Assembly: GCA_950295325.1 (NCBI GenBank)
Contig: OX485805.1
Location: 26,649,501-26,713,500 of the forward strand
Direction of reading: 5' to 3'
Source: Polytrichum commune
Taxonomy: Eukaryota > Streptophyta > Polytrichopsida > Polytrichales > Polytrichaceae
Length of the DNA: 64,000 nt
Positions 36,266 to 47,109 of the stretch are shown here, in pieces (the first letter of the stretch is position 1; the number at the start of each line of letters is the position of its first letter). Made by a program: the position numbers and the translations under genes. The notes below the pieces were generated by a model, which saw nothing but the letters and a program-made list of their open reading frames with translations, made no database searches and was not told the origin of the DNA.

Positions 36266-36833
36266 TGACAATATTGACAAATGTTTTCCAAGGGAATTGG
36301 GCCTTTAAATCAAAGTATAATATGGATCACTTAATTTTTGAGCTGAACAACATGAATGGCAAACCCATTCAAAAAGACGTCAAAGTGGTTTATAACGTTG
36401 AGTATTGTTCCCAACGATGCCATTCCATAGAAATGGCTGGTAAACCCACCCAACCGACCTTGATGCAAGGGGAACATCATGGACATAACATAATAAGATA
36501 TTCATACGACCTCATAATATCATGAAGGAAATGGGTACGGACACAATTTGAATTTGCTAACTATTGCACACAAATTGCGTATTTTCATGCCTGGAAGAAG
36601 TGGGTGCAGAGAGAAAAGTGTGTGCTTGAGACCTGCTTAGCTTATAATGACATAGAGTATAACAAAATATGACCTAAAGAAAGATCTAGTCATAGAGAAC
36701 GGGCGCATGAAGGTGTAGTAGAGGTGGATGATAACTGCTCGATATTTTCATCCACAAACCCCATCCTTCCACCATGGACGAATTCTGTCGGGATTGACTG
36801 TGAGGTGTTGATGCATCTGTCGAATCATGTGCA
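36266..36833 (+). repeat. NLR-tail module with core, copy 2
   Basis: Encodes a 86-codon frame (NVFQGNWAFKSKYNMDHLIF, ELNNMNGKPIQKDVKV, CSQRCHSIEM), then the 210-bp core, and ends at CGAATCATGTGCAG. The frame is partly conserved at 58322-58549. It may be a leftover C-terminal domain of the NLR family. I cannot name the domain. Confidence 0.5.
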
Positions 36834-37437
36834 GGTGATAATGTGGTGCTGAAGTTTCTCAGGTGGTTGAGGAGTTCGAGGAGTCGAGGACTTTGAGTTT
36901 GGAATCCAGATTAAGAGACACACTGTCAAAATACGAGAACTTTGAGGAATCATGTCGAATCATGTAGGCCATTGAATGCTCTTCTATTATTGGACGCTTA
37001 TGATAAAATGCAATGGCAAACACTGAACATAAGTTGCTAGACGAATATTTGTGCATATTACATGAAATAATTTATAATTTTTTTGAATAATTTAGATGGT
37101 TGGAAAATGATTTGCATTCAGTTTGCATATTGAATGTCCATTGAATTTGTTTGGAAGTTAATTTAAGGTGCATATGGTGTTCTTCTTGTAGGAAGCACAA
37201 CAAAGCTTGATCGACTCCTTGGTAAAGGAGTTTGAGGTTGGAGGACTTTGAGTTTGGAATCCAGATCAAGAGACACACTATCAAAATACGAGAACTTTGA
37301 GGAATCATGTCGAATCATTTGCGACTTTCAGGGCTTTGGGTTTGGAATGCATAGAAGATGAGAATTGTGAGCCATCATGTTCTTTGTCAGTGTTTCCCTG
37401 CTCACAAGTTGATGCATTGACTGAGGTTTGGAATTAG
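36834..37437 (+). repeat. Shuffled NLR-tail duplications
   Basis: Contains the 36962-37212 copy of the NLR 3' region, bracketed by two copies (about 36885-36960 and 37245-37320) of a GACTTTGAGTTTGGAATCC block whose frame reads LSLESRLRDTLSKYENFEES. 37380-37440 is also related to 57180-57300 (-). Built by local duplication; no intact gene. Confidence 0.6.
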
Positions 37438-37692
37438 ATTGCAGTTGCAGGCTGGGTTGCACTTCCAAAATTAGATTTTTTGGGTCACCTTCTCTTAGGG
37501 ACATCTGAAAATTGGGGTCGGGGAAGGTTGGCTATGGCTAGAAATCTTCACCACCTTCAGATTTGTGTGCACACTGTGATTGTTAATCATCCTTCTTTAA
37601 ATCAAATCTACTCACCTTCCGGACATTCAAAGGATTTGATTACAATTCCTGAATATGGCTTAGCAGGGGAGTACCAGGAGCTCCTTGTGATG
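37438..37692 (+). CDS. Unassigned coding-like exon
   Basis: Open from the TAG at 37435-37437, which could itself be an acceptor AG, to a good donor GTGAGTATG at 37693. The 85 codons have protein-like composition: WVALPKLDFLGHLLLGTSEN, RNLHHLQICVHTVIVNHPSL, IPEYGLAGEYQELLVMS. I do not recognise the family. It could be an exon of a broken host gene next to the NLR. No matching exon was identified nearby. Confidence 0.45.
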
Positions 37693-38209
37693 TCAGTGAG
37701 TATGTATTTGATCAAGTTCTTGGAATTCTCTTTCCTTACGTTTTTGTGCTAGTCTATTATAACATTAGCTGAGATTTAAAATTATTAAATCTTAAAAAAA
37801 CTCAACTCGTTGTGGCGACCAATCAATGCAGGTCCATCATGTGATTGCATATATAAATTGGGAGTAAACAGGGTGGTCGGGTTCTGTAGTGATCGGTGTC
37901 ACAGACGCGGTTGCCTTGACATATTAGCGTGGAGTTTGATTCTACTCTCCACATGGGTCTCATAGATATCTGGCTTGTATTTCCAGGATGATGTTTGTAT
38001 GAACTTGTGCCTGAACATCGTGTTTTCTATCTGGTTTGGTTACTGGATGTGGTGGTGAGCTAGGGAGCTCGTAGAAGTTGCTATGCTTTGATTCCTTTTA
38101 GGGACATCCCAGGGTTCAAGGATATAATACCTTCTCTAATTCTTGTATCCCGTTTGTGTTTGAGCGTCATTAAGGCATAAGATCATCAAAAGGTTAAAGA
38201 GGATGCTAA

Positions 38210-38614
38210 AAACTATTACACAACTACACAACTACATTACTAGAACACTTCGATGTCAAAACTCAAGCTGGAGGGGGAATTGTAGAGGATTGGGTGCAGT
38301 GGGCAACATTACGCCCGGGTGAGGTAGATTTGGAGAGGGGATTGGGGATGGTTATAAGTTCAGGAGTGCACATAAGGGTGCCTACGTGGTTGCTCAATTC
38401 AATGACATCCCGAGGCAATTTACTTGAAGCATGTGCATGGCATGCCACTTGGGTCGTAGGCTTTGGTGATGTTGTGAGGGACATCATGCATACATATGGG
38501 TTGCGGGCGGAAGAAACTAAGGGTTGCTCCACAACGGGTGTGCCTTGTGAGGGATGTATACAAGAGTGGGACAATGACAAACGGTCATCCAATATGGTAA
38601 TGTCTAGCATATAG
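38210..38614 (+). CDS. Unassigned coding-like exon
   Basis: Frame open from after TAA (38207-38209) to the stop at 38612-38614, about 134 codons with no Met at its start. Motifs seen: LLEHFDVKTQAGGGIVEDWV, LRPGEVDLERGLGMVISSGV, CAWHATWVVGFGDVVRDIMH, STTGVPCEGCIQEW. The last part (about 38515-38640) has an inverted diverged copy at 57060-57180. Not recognised; likely part of a decayed low-copy gene or an element. Confidence 0.4.
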   Translation, partial: KLLHNYTTTLLEHFDVKTQAGGGIVEDWVQWATLRPGEVDLERGLGMVISSGVHIRVPTWLLNSMTSRGNLLEACAWHATWVVGFGDVVRDIMHTYGLRAEETKGCSTTGVPCEGCIQEWDNDKRSSNMVMSSI

Positions 38615-40138
38615 ACTTGGACACTAGCAAACAAAGTTTAGGTCACTTGGAATGTTTGGATTGAAGCCACAAGTGTATAGGTTGCATACAATGTGTATAC
38701 AAGTTCTAGTTTAATGACCTAGTAGCCATTATGAAATTGTTGACCCCTCGGCCAATTTGGATTAGTGTGACACTTTTGTACATGCAAATTTGGGTACTTG
38801 TGGGAATGGGACACTTGTCCATGCTCAAACGTACCTTGCACATACCGTCTTGTAAACATATTGGATTTAATGGCAAATGCTTCTAGGAGTACCGCAACAA
38901 CTTGTGTATGTCTATTGATGTATGGCCCATTGCATGTTGTATATGATTGATTGGTTTGATTTTCAAAGAATCATGTATGTGTGCAATTGCATTCTCGTGT
39001 GATTAATTACCTAACATAGCCTCCCATAATATACACACATGCCATAATTATAATTAAGTTTAGTGTGCCTAAATTATGGCCTAATTAGAAAATAAGGTAA
39101 GAATAGGGTGCTTAGAAACCCTTATGTACAAAATAATATCCTCCCAACAAAAATGTGCTTTACCTCAAAGGGGGGGGGGGGGAGGGGTTTAAAACTTTAA
39201 CAAGGGAGTGTGCACCCCATGCAACGTGGTTAAGTCACCATCACCACCTTGTTGAGGATGGTAAAAGCCATCCCAAATAACCTTGAGTGGTGTTGGTGGC
39301 TAGGCTAAGTTACCACCACCACCTCCTCATTGAGGTTTGTAAGAACCTTCATTCATAACTACAATGGGTAATGAGGATGAATTTCCACCTCACCATGGTT
39401 AGAACCTTTCTACATATTTACCCCTGTCCATGGGTTAATCGTGACACATAATTGACTCAATGTACTGGAGGTCCAATTTTCAATTCGATTTTTGTTAATT
39501 CTTCATCATAGATTTGCTAACACAACACAAGTGTTGTTGTGTGAATCTAATTGGTAGAAGTGGAGAACATGAAAAACAAACCAAAAACACCCTCATACAG
39601 TGTTCACATGTCTCACTTGAGTGGGCTTTCATTCTTTGTTAGTAAAGAAAGAGGGAATGATGCTTACATTACTTATCCACAACATATTCATGACAAAGAA
39701 AGTTTTCAGCTTAAATTTGAAAGTTTGAGTGATCAACAACTACATCTATGAGCATCAAGAATCAACTATAATATTTTGTGGAGGTGGAACTGAAATAGGA
39801 ACAAGAGTGCATGGGACTTTCTTAATATCGTTATTAAGTTGCCTACCCATAGGATTTTCGTTGATTTATTCCAATTGAGTTCATATATATGATTTCAAAG
39901 TCAAACTAGAAGCAAAACGTAACTTAACTTCCCATCATGTGAATCATAATGAAAGAAGGACGACTTTGATGTTGCCTCCAAAGTCAATAATGGTGTTGCT
40001 TCATTTTCGCGTTGGTCTAAATCCCATGTAGATCATTGATACATCCCCTCATCGAGTACAATCAACCATGGGTATCCATCTTGCTCTTGGATTAAGGGTT
40101 AATTTGCCATGATTGGAATCTACCAACATACCATTGAA
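38615..40138. other. Low-copy intergenic stretch
   Basis: No supported gene. 38640-38790 is related to 56940-57060 (-). A poly-G run lies at about 39171-39188, and ACCACCACC-rich partial duplications at 39237-39340. A 66-codon frame at 39551-39751 has no supporting feature. Confidence 0.4.
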
Positions 40139-40146
40139 ATACCACC

Positions 40147-40642
40147 CCCAGGGAGTGCACTGTTCAAGTATTGTATTTATACACGTGGGTGCACAAAAGG
40201 GGTATTATTTAAAACAAGCATGTACAAAATGTACGTACAAGAGACATATTGCTATTAAGCAAGAAGTAGATATACATGAGGCTATAGAAAAATATATGTA
40301 AAGTACGGATTTACGCGTTTACGCGTTCAAGTCAGACCTGGACCAAGAATCATGTGTTTTTTCATCCACTAAGTAACGACTTTATAACTAAAAATCCATG
40401 ATTTGATATTATACATATAATAGGGCCATATTTTTGCATTTCCAAACATTTGTACACATGTTATATACAATTTTTGTATTTGTTTTTGGACACTTGTGTA
40501 CGTATGGAAATGTATTTTGAAGCAATGAGATTTGTAAGTATATTGCTTGATTTTAGCAAAAATAAAATGTATACAGGGGTATTTTAATAAGGGGCATGCA
40601 CGCACATGATGCTTGGTTTTAATGAATAGTGCACTCCCTGAG
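40147..40642. mobile_element. hAT-like MITE, copy 2
   Basis: 496 bp, nearly identical along its length to 10857-11351, including both CAGGGAGTGCACT termini. Flanks are ATACCACC (40139-40146) and ATACCACG (40643-40650), an 8-bp duplication with one mismatch. Two near-identical copies about 29 kb apart with different target sites mean independent and fairly recent insertions. Confidence 0.88.
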
Positions 40643-40650
40643 ATACCACG

Positions 40651-41839
40651 TTAGGAATTTGCCTTAGAGATTTGAACATTGTATAATAGAAATTTCTTCC
40701 CCATTCAACAACAATTCCTTTAATTTCCTCCAAAATTCCAATGTCTCAAATTTCAATCAATTCATGTAAAAAATGACTCAGACATGGAGTTTAATATAGT
40801 TGATTGTTTTACACCTTAGGTGTGATTGATGAACCCCAAGTTAGGCACAAACAATGCCACCACTCCAAGTCTGCACAAGTCCACTTGGATCGACCCATCT
40901 AAAGCTAAAAGTGGAAGTGAAGTTGCTTCAAGAATTATGCAAAGTTGTCTACATGACTCATCCGGCTTACCTCGCATCCAAGACACGGATGATATTCTTG
41001 GAGTAAAGCGACTTCTATTCATCATCATTCACGATTCCACCTACTAAGTAGGTATTGCACATTGTGCCTCTACTAGAAATATGGGTCTATGTTACTTCAC
41101 TATGGAGTCAAATTGGGACAAGTAACTAGCTAAAAGGGAACATGGATGCAAGACTTTTATAGGGCCCTTGAAACCTTCAACTCTCAAATGATGTGCAAAA
41201 TCACAAAATGTTTGCAATCCTATGTTTGCATGTATCTCAAACCACATTGAATCGGATACAACAAGTGTGTGCCACACAATATTCTCCCATATTTTTCATA
41301 TTCTTGATCTACATATTCTTCCTACATAAGAATTTGTAAGTGATTCATAACATTTCATAACAATACAAAATAGCTACATGATGGTCTCTTTCCCCCAAAA
41401 AAAATCTATGCTAAAAAAATTTGACAATTTACAGTTGATTGGTCAAAAAGTTCACAATATACAACCTGAGTGTTCCCCATAAAGAGGGAAATCCTGAAAT
41501 CGAAGGACTATGCTCATGTGAAACTTGGTCCCATGGAATGCAACCAAAGAGCTGTGGAATGTTATCTTCAAGGTTGGCTATGAGGTGCTATAAAGTGACA
41601 ATTTAGCTTCAAAACAATCAACTTTAACTTAAATGGAGTGAGGTGGTGTCAACTTAGGGTTAAGTGAAGTGAGCTCTGTGACTCGTCCAACGTGGCCTTA
41701 AATCCAAGACACAGATGGAAGTCCAAGTGTGAAGTGACCCCTAACTTAACCAATGCCGTACGTTGCTCATCCACCCATTGGTGAATCCAAGCCCAAAGAA
41801 AGAGAGAGGTGTAAGGTAGGTGTGCCTAATACAAAAGCC
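40651..41839. other. Low-copy intergenic stretch
   Basis: No recognisable gene. A 74-codon frame at 40826-41047 starts with a non-ATG codon and shows no domain. AT-rich, without repeat copies noticed. Confidence 0.35.
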
Positions 41840-42185
41840 TTGCCTTAAATGGACACCTATATTGAGTGATGAATGGTTGGCTGTGGATGTAAGAGCGGAC
41901 ACTAGAAAGACATGTGTTGAGAAGAGATTAGACTACGTGCTCAAAATTTGTTAGCCATTCTAGACGCAATAATCAATATAATTGGAGGAACCTATATGGT
42001 TATTTAATAAACTCAAAGAATATCCACTTTGACAATGAATAGGACGTTCATACAAAAACTGCAAATTATGATGAGAGTTGAGGTACTTGCATGATTTGGA
42101 TATGTTAATAATCTCACACTAAGTGAGTGTTTCGTATCTCACAAGAAGTGGGTGCAGAGAGAAAGATGTCCATTAGAAGCCCGGA
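41840..42185 (+). repeat. Diverged R1 tail
   Basis: Older relative of the R1 tail: GGACACCTATATTGAGTGA, GACATGTGTTGAG, TACGTGCTCAAAATTTGTTA, AGAAGTGGGTGCAGAGAG. It is clearly less similar than the other copies. Confidence 0.6.
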
Positions 42186-42517
42186 ATACATTATTTTTGT
42201 TATTTTGGGAGTCAAGCTATCGTGTGAGGTTAAACAAATGATTCCATAATGTCACTTAGTGTTTGTTTATTCTTGAATTTTGAACTTTAAATTAGAAATA
42301 AGATATTCATTGACTCTCAAAATTTGAGTTAGTGACTCACTACATCAATCTTCACAAACAATGCCATGCAAATAAAAATAGTCAAAATCAAATACATCAT
42401 TTCCAAAACCTCATGCCTATTGTAAAATTACACATCGAGAAACTATGATTTCTAGAGAACTATATACATTGACTCAGTTTTGTACCCTAATCTTCAAATC
42501 ATTGTTTTGACACAATG

Positions 42518-43452
42518 TCAATGCATATAGTGAAGACATTGCTCAAGAGTGAAGTGATGAAAAGAAGCTTGCACACACTCCCACAATTGCAACATTCCTT
42601 TGGCTTGTGTTGGATACTCATTTAATTTTCATTTCACAAGTGCCCACACATGTTCGGTTGGATTTAGGTAAGGTGATTGAGGAGCTCACTTAAGTACATC
42701 AAAGTTTTGCATTGACAACCATTGCTTGACTAATTTTAACCTAGTTGTTTAGGATCATTATCATGCTGAAGTATGACACAAGAGGGGTTGAAACGGTACC
42801 ATTCAATTGTCTTCATGACCCCATCTTCAAGAATGCTAAGATACAAAGCTTGTGTCATCTTCCCCTCTATCTTGCACATGTAACCCATACAACAGGAAGT
42901 CATACAACCCCACACAAAAATTGCACCACCTCCATGTTTAACTGTTTGGTTCACATGATGAGCTCGTAATCATTCACAATCCCTCACCCAACACCAATCG
43001 CAACCCTTAGACTAAAATCCATTGATTTTTGTCTCATTACAAAAAATCACTCTATACCAATCATGGATACTCCAATCTTGCTTACGTTGAGAAAATCCCC
43101 ACTTGCAACGGAAATTCTTGGCTCTGAGCAACGGTTTTTTCTACTTCTCTATTCACCCAACAGTTGCTTCATGAGATTACATTGGTGCTCACTACCACAT
43201 TCAAGTGCTCATTCAAAGCATTCCTTGTGTCCACCAACTGTGATGGCTCTTACACATGCTCGTTGTTGAGCAAAGGTTAACCCTTCCTGCTCACCTTCCT
43301 CTAGAAGGCTCCACATGAGGAACACACTCTCTACAAATCTTAGAGCACGTAGATTGAGATATACCCACCAATTTTGACACTTCATGTGTGCTACGCCCAT
43401 GCTGCAACATGGCCATAGCATTCAACCTCTTCACCTTTGGTAATGCTCTCAT
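42518..43452 (-). pseudogene. Tc1/mariner-type transposase, inactivated
   Basis: Reading the minus strand from an ATG at 43452: an HTH region (MLQHGRSTHEVSKLVGISQS), LTFAQQRACVRAITVGGHKE, VIFCNETKING, NQTVKHGGGAIFVWGCMT, YMCKIEGKMTQALYLSILED, LQHDNDPK, and SPYLNPTEHVW near the end. These match, in order, the Tc1 DDE transposase. The coding sequence has several frameshifts and stops. Of the three catalytic Asp, the first is Asn (CNETK), the second is kept (HDND) and the third is Tyr (SPYLNP). No convincing terminal repeats were found. Confidence 0.88.
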
Positions 43453-43469
43453 TCACACCTATAAGAGAA

Positions 43470-45330
43470 AATGTCCTAAGAGACCACACTACTAACCATA
43501 AGTGAGAGGAAGAACTCTAGGCGGTGTTGTGAGCCAAATTTTTGGTCAGTTAGTAAACTATGGGCTTATAGTTGAAGTTTGGATGTAGTCATCCGACTGG
43601 ATGACTATAGTTGAGCAATAGGCTTAGAAGGAAGTATAACTATAGCCGCGGCCATAGGAGGCCTTAGTCGGTTACTGTAACTATCATCTTTCTTTCCCCG
43701 CCCCTGTAAGTAGGCCGGCGAGGGAGAAGTAGGCAGACATTACTCAGATAGCTTGAGCGCATCGTAGAACTGATAGTCTTGTCTCCCTCAGTACCGTGAA
43801 GGGCGAGGACCATTGTTAAACCATTTTCTTTTTACAGTAATTACTGCAGTGATTGCAGATTACTTTATTGTGGAAGCATACTGTTTAGTCGTGAATGAGA
43901 ACTAATGGAAGACTTGTGATTAAGTGTACCTATCTTCCCAGTGAGTGAGCAATGCGAGATGTGAAATTGTTGACCATTGTTATAATCGCTTTCAAGGGAG
44001 AGATAGATTGCGAGTATGAATGTGTAACGAGTGTGAGTGAGAGCATGAGTCAGAAGTGTGACTAAGTGAAGTAGAATATGAAGTAGGATTGAGAAGAGAA
44101 GTGTGCGGAGTTATCGTCGATTGTTGAGATGGCAATTGAGAAAGAAATCGATACCGAGTGAGAGCAAATTGTAGAGCCAATGAGAGGATGAAAAGAGGAT
44201 TGAATGAGTCGGGAATTGAGCGATTGTGAGTTTAAGTAATTCGTGGAAGTCAAGATTATGAACATTATCATCCGTAAGAGTGAAAGTGGAATGGAGAGTC
44301 GAGCAGGGTTGTGAGAAATCCCTGTCACTATGAGCAGAAAGTAGCAAGCACGAGAGAAAACTATATTCGAGAGTTAACAAAGAGTGGAATTATCCGAGTG
44401 CAGTAAAGTTAATATCATTTGACGAATAAGAAGGAATGTAGAACGATGAGTAAAGGGGTCGGAAAAATATCGTGGAACTATTGTCAACCTGTGTAAAGAG
44501 CGAAGCTGCAAGAGCAAATCCGAGCGAGAGTGGAAATTGTCTCGTTTAGAAGAAGCAGGCACGACCTAACAAGAAGTAAAAGAGAGTCGAACTATTGTCT
44601 GAGGATATGGAGAAGATTGTTGAGTGACCCTTCGACTCCCTGTGAGAGAGAGAAGTCAGGCCAGTTGAGCGTTAGCCTGACTGTTGTGTAACTATTGGCT
44701 ATAGTGTTAGCTACTGTAGGCTAAGGGGAAGCCGAGAGGCCAAGAGTCAGGCCATTGTGTGGAATGACTATTGTTAACCTGAGGAAGGTAGGAAGAGATT
44801 AAATGAATATTGTTCAGCCGTAAGAGATTATAGTTGAATCTTGAATTTAGGCTGATAGGTTTACAATTGAGAAGAATGGAATTTAAGAGGGAATCTTAAT
44901 CAACTGAAGTGATGAGAAATCACTTCTGATCAGTTGATTAGAGGAAAGAGTAAGGTTTGTAAGAGGGATTGAACGCAAGCAAAATAAGATTAACTTTGGG
45001 ATTTAAAGGTGACCTAGGCATAAGTTAATCTCATCTCAATCAAAGTTGTAATTGCTAAGTAGTCAAGAGGATAGATCTTTGAGTATGAGATGTACATTAA
45101 CCCAATCAACTATTGTCTTGTGTGTTACCCTGGTTGTTGTTGTTGATGCAGGTTGTGCAAGGCGACCAAGATTATAGCTTGACTGTTAATGGTTAATTGC
45201 ATAAGTTGTGAGTAATGATTAAATATGGAATTAATGAATGAACAATTGTTTTGTATTGGAATTAACATTGACCAAGTAATGAAGGAATTGTTGTGAATTG
45301 AAGATGCATTGGCCAATGGTTATCAAAGGG
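43470..45330. other. Hairpin-bearing, purine-biased region, unassigned
   Basis: No protein is supported; the minus-strand frames at 43992-44562 are low-complexity. Perfect hairpins: 43586-43607 (9-bp arms, loop GACT), 44655-44681 (GTCAGGC/GCCTGAC), 44897-44940 (arms of about 17 bp with a 5-nt bulge). A phrase of the form RACTATTGTYAACCTG recurs near 44478, 44590 and 44770, with shorter forms at 43812, 43972 and 45109. It could be an LTR-like or non-coding RNA sequence. Confidence 0.4.
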
Positions 45331-46425
45331 CCTGCCCACACCTGCTGGTGGGCGAGGCAGTGGAAGGCCCCCACCAGCAGGGAGGGACTTTTCGTCCAAA
45401 AAGTTGACCCACCAGCGACTGGGCGCAAGGCCCTTAATATTTGGCCGTTCGCAGGTAGCCCGGGTAAGTTTTCGGGTTTACGACCAGAAACTTACTAAAG
45501 TGCGCCAGAGTGACAACGGCCGTTTGAGTTCATTGGCCCGTGTTCGGGGAAATTTTTGGGCATATTGGTTGAAATCCTACCGTAGGTTACTAGAAGCTTA
45601 GGCTTAAAATAATTATTACCAAGTGTGCCTTAACACCTAGGCAGTTCTTGACTTTGTTTGCTCAAAAAATTAAAAATTAAAATTGGGTTAGCTAGCCACA
45701 CAAGTAATTTAAAGTCTAAAGCCTAGAACTCGATGATATTCTATAGATTCTATAGATTCCTCTTAAATGATCGGTAATTTTCCTGTAGTCTTCAACTTCA
45801 ACCGTTTATTTCTCAAACTCAACCGGTTCATTTGTAACTAACTGCCGGTTCTCCCCGATCATTGGTTTGAGTTTAGTGGCCCGTGTTCGGGGAGATTTTT
45901 GGGCATAATTGGTTGAAGTCCTACCATAGGTTAATAGCATCTTAGGCAGAAAATAATTATTTACAAATCTACCTAAACTTTTTGGAAATTCTTGACTTTG
46001 TTTGCCTAAAAAATTAAAAATTAAAAATGGTAAGTTACGGGTTCAATTCCTGCCAAGGATATTAACTCTTCAAATTTAAAATTTCGAACATGCCTTTCAT
46101 TTCACTTATTCAAGATTTTGTACTAAGAAATGATTTCTAATAACTTTTCATACATTTTTAAAACAATTAGTGCCGATATGAATTCCATTTAATCGGATAT
46201 TGGCCAATGAAAATATGAAAATATAGGCAATTGGCCGATTGATTTTACAGAAGACCGGCTCTTACCGATGTAAATTGGAAAAAATCCGACCCTTCGTAGC
46301 AACTACCGGCAATTAGCCACTGAGGCTTCAAAAACTTCCCGAACTCTGGCCCACACATGCTGGTGGCGGCGAACGGACTTCGTCCGTTCACTGCCCCCCG
46401 CCACCAGTATGTGTGGGGAGGGTAA
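45331..46425. mobile_element. Candidate foldback element with hairpin ends
   Basis: 45341-45381 is a 12-bp perfect hairpin (CCTGCTGGTGGG / CCCACCAGCAGG). 46350-46417 is a 20-bp hairpin with one mismatch enclosing a second perfect hairpin (GAACGGAC-TTC-GTCCGTTC). The left structure on the plus strand resembles the right one on the minus strand (CCCACAC..CTGGTGG..GGCAGTG), so they may be inverted termini of a ~1.1-kb element. Between them 45531-45690 is directly duplicated at 45878-46030. No transposase and no clear target duplication. Confidence 0.45.
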
Positions 46426-47109
46426 AAGACAATTGTGATACTCAAAGACTATTGTTCTCGAAAGACTATTGTTATACAAAATATCATGACGAGATGGTTA
46501 CTACAGAGACCGACACACATACCCCACTGAATGAGACACAGTGAGAGGGAACCAAGAGAGAAAAAGAGAGTACAAGATATACCAGTCGTGTTTTAGAGTG
46601 AAGATAGCAACCCTTTGGTCTAATTAATGAACTATGAAGTGACAAATGCCTGTAATAGACACCAGTTAAGTCTTCCTTGAGAGTCTGTACCCTGGGTTTG
46701 GGTTATTTAAGTGAAAACAAAAACTAACTACAGGTGTTGTGAACTTAATCTTGCAATTGAAGGTGAGTGATGAAAATAGTTCCAAAATTGTGTCAATAGA
46801 CTTAAAGATCAATACTCTTCTAGATATGGCTTCCCAAAATTTGTTGTTTTGATGATTAACTTAGTTTTGAGAGTTGGCGAAGGTCACAATCTAATATATG
46901 TGTACTTAACCTTTAAAGCTGAGAAACCCACAAACTAAGCTTCGGAGACATGATATTTGTTATAGTTGATAAAATCATTTCTAAAAGTAATTCCTAGAAA
47001 GTAAACGTTGTTGAAATAGTTTTATTCTTTTAATGAGTTTCTTTGGTTGAAGCAATCAATTGAAAGCAAGGTGCAAATATAGTCAAGTACATGAAGGAAT
47101 ATAACATGA
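46426..47109. other. Intergenic, nothing recognised
   Basis: AT-rich. ACTATTGTT occurs twice at 46447-46475, like the phrase in the preceding hairpin region. No ORF or repeat copy noticed. Confidence 0.35.

Noticed and set aside
42745-43269. Plus-strand ORFs opposite the Tc1 transposase
   Set aside because: They are shadows of the minus-strand transposase, whose motifs are clear.
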